Shown here piece after piece: positions 24,220 through 32,815 of a stretch of DNA of 51,387 bases. The notes beneath the pieces were generated by a model. It was not told where the DNA came from. It saw nothing but the letters and a program-made list of their open reading frames with translations, and made no database searches. Both the position numbers and the translations under genes were made by a program. Numbering within the stretch: the first letter of the stretch is position 1; every line of letters begins with the position of its first letter. This DNA comes from CAZPMT01 sp964587655 (lineage in GTDB: Bacteria > Hydrogenedentota > Hydrogenedentia > Hydrogenedentales > SLHB01): positions 1-51,387 of the forward strand of contig CAZPMT010000027.1 of assembly GCA_964587655.1 (NCBI GenBank), written 5' to 3'.

Positions 24220-25521
24220 ATGCTGAAACCAGTGATGACGAACCCTTGGGTGCAGGCCGTGGCCGTCGTTGCGGCCCTTGTGTGCCTTTGCATTCTGTGC
24301 TACATCCTGAGTCCCGTTCTCGTTCCTCTCCTTTTCGCGTTCCTTGTGGCGTACATCCTCGATCCCGTCGTGGACGCCATCGAGTTGCGCGGCGTTTCCC
24401 GCAACTGGGCGATCACGATGATTGCGCTCGTCGCAATTGTCATACTGCTCGTTCTACCCCTGTTCCTGATCCAGAACCTCCTTGCGGGCGCGCAGCACTT
24501 GATCCAGACCGGCGCCGAAGGCCTCCAAGGCGGCGCACTCTACTCACTGTTCGACCCGCTCCTGCAGAAACTGCGCCCATTTGTCCTTGAGGTGCTGACC
24601 TACGCCGGGTGGATCGGACCGGGCGATCAAACCGGCGACCTCAGCGCCCTGATCTCGCAACGGATCGGCGAATACGTCCAGCAAAATTCTGTGCAGATTG
24701 TCAGCAGCTACGCTTTCCAGTTCGCCGGCGCCGGACAGTGGGCCGGGCAAACGGCCGCCCAGATCATGTCCTCGGCAGGAAGGAATCTGCTCGCATTCCT
24801 CGAATTCGTGGCAAGTGTAACCGTATTTGGCGTTGTCGCAGTGTACCTCCTGAAAGATTTCGATGAAATCATCGCCTCCGTCAAAGAGTTGATCCCCCCA
24901 TCGCGACGCACGCGCGTGACGGCGATCATTGCGAAGATTGACGAGCAGATTCACGGTTTCCTGCGCGGCCAGATCGTCGTCTGCGCGTGCCTCGGCGTAC
25001 TGTACTCGATCGGGCTGTTGATCTCCGGCGTCCCCTTCGCCATTCCAATCGGTCTCATCGGAGGCGCGGCCAGTTTCGTGCCGTACCTCGGCTTCGCGCT
25101 GACAAGCCTCCCGGCGGTCATCCTCGTTGTGTTGCAGCACGGTATCGACTGGCACGTCCTCGGGGTCGCGGCTACCTTCGGGATCGCGCAGACCATCGAA
25201 GGCACGTTCCTCACACCGAAGATCGTCGGCGATAAAGTCGGGCTGGGACCCGTTTGGGTCATCCTCGCCATCATGGTGTTCAGCAGCCTGCTCGGCTTCC
25301 TCGGACTCCTTCTAGCCGTGCCCATGGCCGCGGCCTTGAAGGTTCTCGTCCTCGAAGCACTCGCCTATTATCGCTCTTCGCCGCTCTTCGCCTCGCCGGA
25401 ATCAGGCGGGGTCGAATCCGGCGAAGGTGCGTCCGTCATCGAGCCAAAAGATCCCGCTGGCGCGGGACCTGCCGCTGGCGCCGCGGGACGCCCTCGAAAC
25501 CGCATCACGAAGTCATCGTAA
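24220..25521 (+). CDS. AI-2E family transporter
   Basis: A 433-residue membrane protein of the AI-2E/YdiK/TqsA family, whose members export autoinducer-2 or exchange ions. N-terminal helices include LSPVLVPLLFAFLVAYILDP. The central soluble part is followed by the family block FLRGQIVVCACLGVLYSIGL, VPFAIPIGLIGGAASFVPYL and EGTFLTPKIVGDKVGLGP. The ATG at 24220 has AGGAAGGGG upstream and is preferred to an in-frame start at 24091. Its last 50 codons overlap the end of pssA on the other strand by 154 bases. The tail is low-complexity (GVESGEG, GPAAGAAG). Confidence 0.92.
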   Translation: MLKPVMTNPWVQAVAVVAALVCLCILCYILSPVLVPLLFAFLVAYILDPVVDAIELRGVSRNWAITMIALVAIVILLVLPLFLIQNLLAGAQHLIQTGAEGLQGGALYSLFDPLLQKLRPFVLEVLTYAGWIGPGDQTGDLSALISQRIGEYVQQNSVQIVSSYAFQFAGAGQWAGQTAAQIMSSAGRNLLAFLEFVASVTVFGVVAVYLLKDFDEIIASVKELIPPSRRTRVTAIIAKIDEQIHGFLRGQIVVCACLGVLYSIGLLISGVPFAIPIGLIGGAASFVPYLGFALTSLPAVILVVLQHGIDWHVLGVAATFGIAQTIEGTFLTPKIVGDKVGLGPVWVILAIMVFSSLLGFLGLLLAVPMAAALKVLVLEALAYYRSSPLFASPESGGVESGEGASVIEPKDPAGAGPAAGAAGRPRNRITKSS

Positions 25522-26258
25522 AGCCCGAACAGCACATATCCCATGAAGATCGGAAAAAATACAATCGCAGGCGACCGCGTCGCCGCGTAATGGATGACCG
25601 CGAGCACGATGCCGGATAGCGCCAGCAATCTGAACGCGTTCCGGGGCGCAACAACGAAGGCCCGCTTCAGCCGATCCTTGGGATAACGAACCGTGCTGAC
25701 CATCAGCGCCGCCAGAATAAGCGTCAGCGGACCCAAGACCCAGAACGCAACGTTCAGTTCCCAATAGTTAGTGAACAACACGAGCGTCGCGATGGTTCCT
25801 CCCGCGGCGGGAATCGGCAGGCCCGTGAAAGACTCGCGTTGCGTGCTCTGGTAGACGTTGTAGCGGGCCAGTCGAAGCGCGCCCAGCACCACGAAGATGA
25901 TCGCGATGATCGAGCCCGTCGTCCCTTCCGGTGTTCCCGCCATTTGCTCCTCCCGCCAGTACGCGTGATATATCAACACCGCCGGGGCCACGCCGAACGA
26001 CACCAGATCGCACAGACTGTCCAATTCCTTGCCGAAGTCCGACACGCTCTTCGTTATGCGCGCCACGGTGCCGTCGAGCATGTCGCAGACGAGGGCCCCG
26101 AGGATCGCGAACGCCGCCCAATCATACTTTTCGCGCATGCTCAGGAACATGCTCGCTAACCCGAAGTACAGACTGCACGCCGTGATGAAACTCGCCAGAA
26201 CGTTGATCGGCCTGCGCCTCATCTCCCGCTTGAACTTGTATCGCCGGAATTTTCTCAT
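25368..26258 (-). CDS. pssA: CDP-diacylglycerol--serine O-phosphatidyltransferase
   Basis: A 296-residue membrane enzyme making phosphatidylserine from CDP-diacylglycerol and serine. The complete CDP-alcohol phosphotransferase motif is present: Asp59, Asp62-Gly63, Ala66-Arg67, Gly76, Asp80 and Asp84. Seven to eight hydrophobic segments follow. The first 15 residues are strongly basic, suiting the inner membrane face. It overlaps psd by four bases, giving a psd-pssA unit for phosphatidylethanolamine. The last 50 codons (Pro/Ala/Ser-rich tail) overlap the AI-2E gene on the opposite strand. Confidence 0.95.
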   Translation of the reverse strand: MRKFRRYKFKREMRRRPINVLASFITACSLYFGLASMFLSMREKYDWAAFAILGALVCDMLDGTVARITKSVSDFGKELDSLCDLVSFGVAPAVLIYHAYWREEQMAGTPEGTTGSIIAIIFVVLGALRLARYNVYQSTQRESFTGLPIPAAGGTIATLVLFTNYWELNVAFWVLGPLTLILAALMVSTVRYPKDRLKRAFVVAPRNAFRLLALSGIVLAVIHYAATRSPAIVFFPIFMGYVLFGLYDDFVMRFRGRPAAPAAGPAPAGSFGSMTDAPSPDSTPPDSGEAKSGEER

Positions 26259-26911
26259 TGGAATCGCGCCACCAAGCTTGTTCCCGCCGCAACCCTATCC
26301 TTCACCTTCACGCACACAGCGGCGTTCATAGGCAGATAGAGTTCCGTACGGGATCCGAATTTGATCATACCAAACTTCTGTCCCTTGGCGAGGGTCTCCC
26401 CCACGCCCGCTTCGCAAACAATGCGCCGCGCGATCAGCCCCGTGATCTGGCGGACCGTCATCGGCCCGCGCGGCGTGTCAAGCCACAAGTCGTTCGAGAC
26501 GTTGAGTTCGGAGGCCTGCGGTTTCGACGCAATCAGGAAACCGCCGCCGCCGCGCCGAATATCCCGAACCGTCCCGTCGAACGGCGCGCGGTTCACGTGC
26601 ACGCTGAAGATGGAAAGGAATATGGATATTCGACGACACGGGCCGCTGTAATGCGGCGTCTCCTTCAGTTCCTCGACGGCCAACACGGTCCCGTCCGCCG
26701 GACTGACCACCTCTCGCGCCTCGGCGGAAATGACTCTTGCCGGATCCCGGAAAAAGAACAGCGAAAACAACCCAAAGGACCCGAACACCGCGAAGCCGAT
26801 CCACGCCCAATGGTAACCCTGGTACGCGAGGCATGAACACGCTACGGCCAGTGCGAACGCCGGAGCATAATAGGCCGCACCCACCCTCCATGCGCTGAAC
26901 GGCTTCGTCAA
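26255..26911 (-). CDS. psd: Phosphatidylserine decarboxylase
   Basis: A 218-residue short-type proenzyme that decarboxylates phosphatidylserine to phosphatidylethanolamine. Two N-terminal helices are followed by SPADGTVLAVEE, ISIFLSIFSVHVNRAPFDG and the self-cleavage site Gly186-Ser187 in MIKFGSRTELYLP, where the serine becomes the pyruvoyl group. The start is a TTG at 26911 overlapping the radC stop (TTGA) with AAGGAACC upstream. The stop overlaps pssA by four bases, so radC, psd and pssA are tightly coupled. Confidence 0.95.
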   Translation of the reverse strand: MTKPFSAWRVGAAYYAPAFALAVACSCLAYQGYHWAWIGFAVFGSFGLFSLFFFRDPARVISAEAREVVSPADGTVLAVEELKETPHYSGPCRRISIFLSIFSVHVNRAPFDGTVRDIRRGGGGFLIASKPQASELNVSNDLWLDTPRGPMTVRQITGLIARRIVCEAGVGETLAKGQKFGMIKFGSRTELYLPMNAAVCVKVKDRVAAGTSLVARFQ

Positions 26912-27606
26912 ATCAGGTTCCTTTCCTTGATACTCACGTGCCGGCCATCGCCGAATACAATATGGTCCAGCAGAGAAACACCGAGAACGGCCGCCGCGTC
27001 CGCCAAACGCTTTGTCAGCGACAGGTCATCGCGGCTCGGTTCCGGATCTCCGCTTGGATGGTTGTGACACACGATGACGCCGCACGCGCCTTCGCGAACC
27101 GCCTGGCGAAACACGTCGCGAGGCAGCGCAGCCGTCCCGTCGAGCCCGCCCTGCGACACATCCAGGACCTTCATCACTTCGTGCTTTGCATTGAGCAGCA
27201 CGCACTTGAAATGTTCCGTTTCACACTCCTTGAAGCGAAGCATCAGAAGGTCGGCCACGTCCTGCGCCGACCGGATCCGGACGCGCTGCCGGTCAGTATG
27301 GGTGGCCAGCCGCAGCCCCAATTCGAGCGCGGCCTTGATCTCAATCGCCTTGACAGCGCCCAACCCCTTCACCTGCTGAAGCTCCTCGATGGACGCGCGG
27401 GAAAGTGCGCGCAAATCCCCAAAGTGCACAAGGACCTTCTCGGCAAGAGCCACCGCCCCCATTTCACGCGTACCGGTCCGAAACAGAACGGCCAGCAGCT
27501 CCGCATCCCGAAGCGCCTCAGGCCCTAGCCGCGCAAGACGCTCACGAGGACGATCCTCCTCGGGCATCTCACGCACCGCCGACGAGTATGCCGGCTCATC
27601 CATCAT
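26908..27606 (-). CDS. radC: RadC family JAB-domain protein
   Basis: A 232-residue RadC protein. The N-terminal helix-hairpin-helix part (IEELQQVKGLGAVKAIEIKA) precedes a JAMM/MPN domain with the metal motif HNHPSGDPEPSRDD, giving His, His and Asp ligands. Despite its name, a role in DNA repair is unproven; the fold is metalloprotease-like. The ATG at 27606 has GGAG upstream. It heads the operon radC-psd-pssA, and its stop overlaps the TTG start of psd. Confidence 0.93.
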   Translation of the reverse strand: MMDEPAYSSAVREMPEEDRPRERLARLGPEALRDAELLAVLFRTGTREMGAVALAEKVLVHFGDLRALSRASIEELQQVKGLGAVKAIEIKAALELGLRLATHTDRQRVRIRSAQDVADLLMLRFKECETEHFKCVLLNAKHEVMKVLDVSQGGLDGTAALPRDVFRQAVREGACGVIVCHNHPSGDPEPSRDDLSLTKRLADAAAVLGVSLLDHIVFGDGRHVSIKERNLI

Positions 27607-27678
27607 GATCCTGTCTCCATGCAAGACCCCTGATCCGCGCGAAACCACGGACCACTAATCATCCGTGTTTGTCCGTGT

Positions 27679-29346
27679 TCATCCGTGGATCACACTTGCG
27701 GTTCTTCGCCTGCGTGAAACTAACAGCGCGCTTGCCACGGACGCTATCAGCAACATATCGCCTCTGGAATTGCTTCCAGGGATGCTCGCCGCCAACGCTT
27801 TCTCAGACAGAACGTAGACGCCGGTGATTGCGGTAGTCTGTCCCGCGGCGATATTGACGATTCGACTGCCGGGCGTGATCCAAGACTTCGTATGAGGACC
27901 GAAGCAGTCTGAAGACTCTTCCGGCGGAACGCCTTTGAACTCAACGAGGTGTTCGCCGGCATCAAGGCCCGACACTGTCGCATAGCTGTTCCGCCAATTG
28001 CCGCCATCGACCCGCCATTGAGCGCCGGCGTTTCGGGCGTTCTCAGGCTGGATCGCGACGCGCAAAGACCCTGTGCTGATTCCAGCTTGAGTCACGGTTA
28101 CGTCCACCGGACTACCCACTGCCGCGGGCGCCGAAATACGGATCTTCCCCGTGCGAGCGCCGAGCAATGCGTTCGCCGAATATGTCAGCGCTACGGTTCC
28201 ATTGCCTGTTTGCTCCGCCGGAAACACTGACAACCAGTCATTTCCCATGATCACAACCGCCGACCAATCCAGCAACCCGCTTCCGTCATTCTGAACGGTG
28301 ATGGCCGAACTCGTACCCGCCGCTTGTCCCAACTCAATGTGCGCAGGCTCTACAGAAAGTACGGCGACCTCTCCTTCTCCTTCTCCTTCTCCTTCTCCTT
28401 CGCCTTCGCCTTCGCCTTCTCCTTCGCCCTCTCCTTCGCCTTCACCCTCTCCTTCGCCTTCCGAGCCGAGGTAGTAACCGACGATGGGATCTCCGGTGTT
28501 GGACGCCCAATCGCCGCCGACGGCGAGTTCGCCGCTTGCCTCGATCGAGAACGATACGTCGATGGTCTTGCCCAAGGCCACAATAGGATTACCGTCCGCA
28601 TCCGCCATGAACCCGCGAAACGGCGCAACCATTTCGGCCTCGTGGCCATCCGGCGACAACTCGATGCTGATGATTCCCTGATACACGGGGCCTCTGTCAA
28701 ATACCCACACGATACTTGCGCCGCTGGGGAGGATGATCTCTTCGGGCAGGCCAAGCGGAACATCGAACATGACCCATTGCGTGTACCAATCGTAAGTGCC
28801 GGGCCGAACGTTCACAATTCCGTTTGCCTGGTCGATGTAGGCCGCGTCAAGCTCGGCCTGGTCCAGACACCCGTGGTTTAGATAGTGGCCGGTATTGAAG
28901 GCCCCGTCGTAGAACTCGACCTCCATGTTCATGTCGTACCCGGCGCTGGTTGGGTAATACCCCCCTTCGTGCAGCCAATAGCCGGTGCTGTCGTCGTTGT
29001 CAACGTCGATGGTCGCGATGACGTAGTAACGACCCGCCCTCCCGGCTGCTTCGGTTTGCGTACGGCCAATCACACCCGTTGCGCGAAAATACGCGTACAG
29101 GTTGGATTCGTCATGCGCGACTTTGAACTCGAGCAGGTCCACGTCTTCGTGCTGGATGTAGGCCGGCGTGTCATACGGACCGCTGTGGTCGGTATCGTGC
29201 GTGTTGCCGGCGGCATCCGCGTACGACGGCACATCAGCCCAGTCATCGAACAAACCGTCTATCGCAATACGATGAATCGGTTCGGCGAACGCGTACGCCG
29301 CACACATAGCCACAACCAGCCCGGACATGCAAACCTTTGCATACAT
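27679..29346 (-). CDS. Secreted modular protein with Gly-Glu linker, BACON-like domain and C-terminal membrane anchor
   Basis: A 555-residue exported protein. The signal peptide ends in AYAFAEP (about residue 23). Residues 25-270 begin IDGLFDDWADVPSY and resemble the CBM9/DOMON-like carbohydrate-binding beta-sandwich used in cell-surface proteins. A linker of alternating Gly and Glu (28370-28461) follows. Then comes a BACON-like Ig domain (LSVEPAHIELGQAAG, GNDWLSVFPAEQTGNG) and a short domain starting LRVAIQPENARNAGAQWRVD. The C-terminus is GDMLLIASVASALLVS then RRRR, a helix plus basic cluster like tripartite sorting signals. GGGAGGAG precedes the ATG. It is likely surface-attached and sugar-binding, by inference. 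Confidence 0.75.
   Translation of the reverse strand: MYAKVCMSGLVVAMCAAYAFAEPIHRIAIDGLFDDWADVPSYADAAGNTHDTDHSGPYDTPAYIQHEDVDLLEFKVAHDESNLYAYFRATGVIGRTQTEAAGRAGRYYVIATIDVDNDDSTGYWLHEGGYYPTSAGYDMNMEVEFYDGAFNTGHYLNHGCLDQAELDAAYIDQANGIVNVRPGTYDWYTQWVMFDVPLGLPEEIILPSGASIVWVFDRGPVYQGIISIELSPDGHEAEMVAPFRGFMADADGNPIVALGKTIDVSFSIEASGELAVGGDWASNTGDPIVGYYLGSEGEGEGEGEGEGEGEGEGEGEGEGEGEGEGEVAVLSVEPAHIELGQAAGTSSAITVQNDGSGLLDWSAVVIMGNDWLSVFPAEQTGNGTVALTYSANALLGARTGKIRISAPAAVGSPVDVTVTQAGISTGSLRVAIQPENARNAGAQWRVDGGNWRNSYATVSGLDAGEHLVEFKGVPPEESSDCFGPHTKSWITPGSRIVNIAAGQTTAITGVYVLSEKALAASIPGSNSRGDMLLIASVASALLVSRRRRTASVIHG
28370..28461. repeat. Hexanucleotide-type tract encoding the Gly-Glu linker
   Basis: About 90 bases of CCTTCT/CCTTCG units (minus strand GAAGGA/GAAGGC). 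The tract encodes only Gly and Glu, and its length probably varies by slippage. A second tract is at 45127-45195. Confidence 0.9.
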
Positions 29347-29620
29347 TGCCAATCTCCTCCCTGGAACCATATGCTCAATCGCCCCGCTGCGCCCGCCACT
29401 CCCGCACGTTCTGTTCGTCGCACCTTCAGGACAAGCGGTGTCTCTCTCCACGCACATCATACCAGATCCGTTTCCTCGGAAGGCACAACGAAGTTCCGCC
29501 GGGACGGACGCGGCCTGCGGCAAGGGCATGGCCCTGTTAGTAAGGCCTGGATCCGTCGTGGTGTTGTTGCACCCGACTGGGAACGGACTGTATGCTGCGT
29601 TTACAGCATGGAGTATGGGC

Positions 29621-30382
29621 ATGACGACGATCGTATCGTGGAACGTGAATGGGATTCGCGCGGCGGTTCGGAATGGGTTCATGGACTGGCTCCGCGCGAG
29701 CGAGCCGGACGTTGTCTGTCTACAAGAGACGCGCGTGCATCCGCATGAGGTCGGCGAGGAACTGCGGACGCCGGCGGGTTACAAGGCCTTCTGGAGCCCT
29801 GCCCAGCGCAAAGGCTACAGCGGCGTGGCGACGTTCACGAAGAAGGAGCCGCTGTCGGTGCGCCCGTCCGGCGTTGAAGCGTTCGACGCGGAAGGCCGGG
29901 TGATGGCCCTCGAGTTCAACGACTTCATGCTGGTCAACGCCTACTTTCCCAACAGCCAGCCGGAACGCGCGCGCATAGGTTACAAGCTTGCGTTCTGCCA
30001 AACCATCCTCGAACTGTGCAACCGCCTGCGGGAAGGCGGAAAGAACGTGATCCTGTGCGGCGACTACAACATCGCGCACACGGAGATCGATATCGCGCGC
30101 CCCAAAGAGAACGAGGAGAGTCCCGGCTATCTCCCGGAAGAACGCGAGGCGATGACGAGGTTTCTCTCCGCGGGATACGTCGACACGTTCCGGCATTTCA
30201 CGGAGGAGGGCGGCCATTACACGTGGTGGTCGTACCGAGCCAACGCCCGCGCAAAGAACATCGGCTGGCGGCTCGACTATCATTGCGTGAACAAGGAATT
30301 CATGCCGCGGGTCGAGTCCTCGGTCATCTTCTCGACCGTAACGGGGTCAGACCACTGTCCAGTGGCGATAACCATAAAGTGA
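29621..30382 (+). CDS. xthA: Exodeoxyribonuclease III
   Basis: A 253-residue AP endonuclease/3'-5' exonuclease of the EEP fold. Catalytic elements are intact: Asn8 and Asn10 in VSWNVNGIRA, Glu36 in CLQETRVH, LVNAYFPNSQP, CGDYNIAHTEID and TGSDHCPV. It repairs abasic sites. The ATG at 29621 begins MTTIVSWNVNGI; an ATG two codons earlier (29615) is equally possible, with GGAG upstream of both. The longer open frame running from 29327 overlaps the secreted protein gene and is not used. It precedes the adenosyltransferase gene by eight bases. Confidence 0.95.
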   Translation: MTTIVSWNVNGIRAAVRNGFMDWLRASEPDVVCLQETRVHPHEVGEELRTPAGYKAFWSPAQRKGYSGVATFTKKEPLSVRPSGVEAFDAEGRVMALEFNDFMLVNAYFPNSQPERARIGYKLAFCQTILELCNRLREGGKNVILCGDYNIAHTEIDIARPKENEESPGYLPEEREAMTRFLSAGYVDTFRHFTEEGGHYTWWSYRANARAKNIGWRLDYHCVNKEFMPRVESSVIFSTVTGSDHCPVAITIK

Positions 30383-30390
30383 GGCAAGAC

Positions 30391-30978
30391 ATGCGTTCTC
30401 AAGTTACCACCAAACGAGGCGACGCTGGTGAGACGACCGCGCTAAGCGGGGATTCCTTTCCCAAGTCCCATCCGATTATGGAGTGCGTCGGCACAGTCGA
30501 TGAACTTCGGGCGCATACGGCGCTGGCGCGCTTGCGCATACTCGAGGAAAAGCCCAGTGACTACGACCGGCTTGCGGATTTCCTGCTATGGCTGCTGCAC
30601 ACGTACTTCCTGATTGGCTCCGCGTGCAGCGATCCGTTGAACCGCCATCCGGAATACCGCAAGCGCGACATCGGCCCAACCGAGTTGACGAGACTCGAAG
30701 CCGAACAACAATGGATCGAAGAACAGACGCCCCTGCCGCATCTATTCATCGTCTCGGCGACCAACACCACGTCGGCCCAGGTGGACATTGCGTGCACCGT
30801 AGCGCGCCGGCTCGAACGGAATCTAGTGCGGCTCGAGGAGATCGTCCCAGAATTCGCCGCCGCCGACATCTTCGTATTTCTGAACCGCCTCAGCGATTTC
30901 CTTTACATGCTCGCCCGCAAACTCGAGCATCCAACCCACGAGACGGTGAAATACGAAATGCTGGATGCATCATTGTAG
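30391..30978 (+). CDS. Cob(I)alamin adenosyltransferase, PduO type
   Basis: A 195-residue trimeric-type ATP:cob(I)alamin adenosyltransferase, which makes the B12 coenzyme. The N-terminal ATP-binding block TKRGDAGETTALSGD, the conserved GTVDELRAHTALARL, and the C-terminal helices RRLERNLVRLEEI and FVFLNRLSDFLYMLAR fit this family. GTGAGGCAAG lies directly before the ATG. It is translated in a different frame from an overlapping long shadow frame starting at 30016. Probably cotranscribed with xthA. Confidence 0.88.
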   Translation: MRSQVTTKRGDAGETTALSGDSFPKSHPIMECVGTVDELRAHTALARLRILEEKPSDYDRLADFLLWLLHTYFLIGSACSDPLNRHPEYRKRDIGPTELTRLEAEQQWIEEQTPLPHLFIVSATNTTSAQVDIACTVARRLERNLVRLEEIVPEFAAADIFVFLNRLSDFLYMLARKLEHPTHETVKYEMLDASL

Positions 30979-31028
30979 AAGCTATCGCAAGACCGACGCC
31001 GCTGTGTAAATACCCATGCGTGCCACCC

Positions 31029-31122
31029 ACACCGTCATTCCCGCGCAAGCGGGAATCCAGCAAACACCCAGGTCTTCGCGTCGTCCTCCCCTGGATTCCC
31101 GCTTGCGCGGGAATGACGGTGT
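31029..31122. repeat. Long inverted repeat of the REP-like CCGTCATTCCCGC type
   Basis: Arms 31029-31060 and 31091-31122 are 32 bases long and perfectly complementary, starting ACACCGTCATTCCCGCGCAA. Each arm also contains a smaller palindrome. A second short palindrome, TTCCCCCTT/AAGGGGGAA, is at 31163-31182. Similar elements are widespread in unrelated bacteria. They fill the gap between two converging units, the adenosyltransferase gene and the tRNA. Confidence 0.9.
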
Positions 31123-31242
31123 GGACGCGGCCCATTTCCCCCGTTGAAGCTCGTGAGCCATTTTCCCCCTTCAAAGGGGGAATATGGCATAGCCCGCACT
31201 CCTGCGATAAGCTACCAACAGGATGACTAACAAAAGTAGAAT

Positions 31243-31320
31243 GGCGGGAGCGACGGGATTCGAACCCGCGACCTCTGCCGTGACAGGGCAGCGTTCTAAG
31301 CCAGCTGAACTACGCCCCCG
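31243..31320 (-). tRNA. tRNA-Asp (anticodon GTC)
   Basis: A full cloverleaf on the minus strand. The acceptor stem GGGGGCG pairs with CGCTCCC (one G-U). The anticodon stem CTGCC/GGCAG encloses the loop CTGTCAC, so the anticodon is GTC. The T arm is GCGGG TTCGAAT CCCGT. The discriminator is G and CCA is encoded (31243-31245). It lies just outside the cassette-like array. Confidence 0.97.
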
Positions 31321-31421
31321 CGCGATCAGGCCACTCGAGTATGTTAGCGAATGCGCGACGGAACAGTCAAGGCCCTCGTGCATTCGCAGACACGAAGGGC
31401 ATGTCCGGTTGGCCTGTCTCG

Positions 31422-31430
31422 TGCTATACT
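31422..31430 (+). promoter_or_regulatory. Extended -10 promoter candidate ahead of the cassette-like array
   Basis: TGCTATACT matches an extended -10 element 62 bases before the flavin reductase ATG. No -35 box at the right distance. It could drive the first genes of the array. A GTTGGCC at 31466 resembles an attC/attI core site but has no matching partner. Confidence 0.4.
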
Positions 31431-31492
31431 CGCCCGGCTGAGACTGGGTGCCCGGGTCCTGAACCGTTGGCCGGCAAGAAAGGAACGAGTTG

Positions 31493-32146
31493 ATGAAGAA
31501 GGTTCTCGGCGTATCAGGTTCACCGATCGCGAACAGCAACACGGATCGCGCGCTGAAGGCAGTGCTTGAGGCAACCGGCCTTGAGACCGAGTTCGTCAAG
31601 TTGACGGATTACACGGTCGCGCCCTGTAAAGCATGCCTGGGCTGTGTGAACACGAACCGATGCGTGATCAAGGACGACGGCATCATGCTTGCGGAGAAGG
31701 CTAAGGCGGCGGATGCGTTGGTCATTGCGGGATTCACACCATACTCGACGTTGGACTCACGGACAAAGGCGTTCATTGAGCGCCTCTATCCCCTGCGTCA
31801 CAACAACGGCTTCATGGCAGGCAAGCCTGGCGCGGCCGTCATCACGTCGTGCGTACCGGAAGACAACAAACAACTCCCGCCCGCATGTGAGATGGGTGTG
31901 AACGCCGTCATGTTCTACATGATGGAAGAGGGAATGCGGTTTGTTGGAGCACTGAAAATCCAAGGGAATGTGCCTTGCGTACGCTGCGGCTTTGGCGATG
32001 AGTGCAAGGTGTCCGGCATCAAAATGCTGTATGGGCCGGCGGCGACCGTCGACTCCGTCGGGATCAAAGCGTTCGAGTCACAGCCGCTCAATGTTGACGC
32101 GGCCATAGAACTCGGGAGCAATATCGCTGAAGCTTTGAAAGCATAG
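31493..32146 (+). CDS. NAD(P)H-dependent flavin reductase / flavodoxin-fold protein
   Basis: A 217-residue protein of the FMN-reductase-like iron-sulfur flavoprotein family. The N-terminus KKVLGVSGSPIANSNTDRAL is the FMN-phosphate loop. The cysteine block APCKACLGCVNTNRCVIKDD is typical of multimeric flavodoxins, where it binds a cluster or forms disulfides; the family segment DALVIAGFTPYSTLDS follows. More cysteines are in PCVRCGFGDECKV. The ATG at 31493 follows AAAGGAACGAG. The gene is followed four bases later by attC-like site 1 and may be the first cassette. Confidence 0.85.
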   Translation: MKKVLGVSGSPIANSNTDRALKAVLEATGLETEFVKLTDYTVAPCKACLGCVNTNRCVIKDDGIMLAEKAKAADALVIAGFTPYSTLDSRTKAFIERLYPLRHNNGFMAGKPGAAVITSCVPEDNKQLPPACEMGVNAVMFYMMEEGMRFVGALKIQGNVPCVRCGFGDECKVSGIKMLYGPAATVDSVGIKAFESQPLNVDAAIELGSNIAEALKA

Positions 32147-32149
32147 GAC

Positions 32150-32208
32150 GGCCAACAAAGGGGTGCAGGCGACGGGCTATCGCCCGCGCCTGATCCGTGA
32201 CGTTCGGC
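32150..32208 (+). other. attC-like recombination site 1
   Basis: A 59-base site with outer boxes GGCCAAC and GTTCGGC. The inner hairpin CAGGCG-A-CGGGC / GCCCG-CGCCTG has a loop of TATC. The unpaired A at 32172 is the extrahelical base expected for integron attC sites. It lies 18 bases before the next start codon. Confidence 0.75.
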
Positions 32209-32226
32209 GCCAATGGAGCACATTCG

Positions 32227-32796
32227 ATGCAGATCAAATCAGGGCGGGTCACATTAAGGCTAACAACGCAGGAAGACCTGCCATTCTTGAAGTCCCTGTG
32301 GAATGATGGGCGCGTCATGAAGTGGGTGGGCTTTCCCAATGGCCTGGGGGATACCGATGGGACAATGGCTGCTTGGTTCCGGAAGCGATCGTCAGACCCG
32401 ACATTCTTCCATTTCATCGTTTGGGACACCGATAACTGTCGTTGCGGCGAGGTATGCTATGGCGTCGAAACGGGGCAACGCCGAGCCGGACTGGATGTGA
32501 AGTTCATGCCGGCATCCCAAGGTAGGGGCTTGGCCACAGATGCACTGCGGGCACTAATCAATCATATCTTCGCAGTTGAGCGGGATGTCGATGAAGTATG
32601 GACAGAGCCAAGTCCACAGAATTCGGCTGCCCGCAGACTTTATGCTCGATGTGGACTGGCCGAGAAGCCCAGACCGATGGACATGAAGCAGGACGTTCCG
32701 TATTGGGCACTCGAGCGTTCGCGGTGGATCGAACGGAGAACCAATGCCAAACAAACGCATGCACCGGACGCGCTACCGTGCGCCGGTGATGCTTGA
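32227..32796 (+). CDS. GNAT family acetyltransferase (RimJ-like)
   Basis: A 189-residue GNAT of the kind that acetylates amino groups using acetyl-CoA. It begins MQIKSGRVTLRLTTQEDLPF and has the acetyl-CoA loop ASQGRGLATDALRALINHIF, then NSAARRLYARCGLAEKPRP typical of RimJ/RimL relatives. The last 17 or so residues are encoded by attC-like site 2, a common trait of integron cassette genes. Substrate unknown; could be a drug, peptide or protein N-terminus. Confidence 0.85.
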   Translation: MQIKSGRVTLRLTTQEDLPFLKSLWNDGRVMKWVGFPNGLGDTDGTMAAWFRKRSSDPTFFHFIVWDTDNCRCGEVCYGVETGQRRAGLDVKFMPASQGRGLATDALRALINHIFAVERDVDEVWTEPSPQNSAARRLYARCGLAEKPRPMDMKQDVPYWALERSRWIERRTNAKQTHAPDALPCAGDA

Positions 32797-32804
32797 CGTT
32801 CGAC
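32746..32804 (+). other. attC-like recombination site 2
   Basis: A 59-base site with boxes GCCAAAC and GTTCGAC. The hairpin CACCGG-A-CGCGC / GTGCG-CCGGTG has a loop of TACC and an unpaired A at 32768. The right arm ends TTGACGTTCGAC, like the GTGACGTTCGGC of site 1. The next start codon is 11 bases on. Confidence 0.78.
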
Positions 32805-32815
32805 AGGAATGAGAG

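Noticed and set aside
28370..28461. Possible CRISPR or tandem repeat array
   Set aside because: Continuous hexamer units without spacers, in frame in a protein; a linker tract, not CRISPR.
31163..31182. Rho-independent terminator
   Set aside because: The C/G palindrome is not followed by a T run on either strand.
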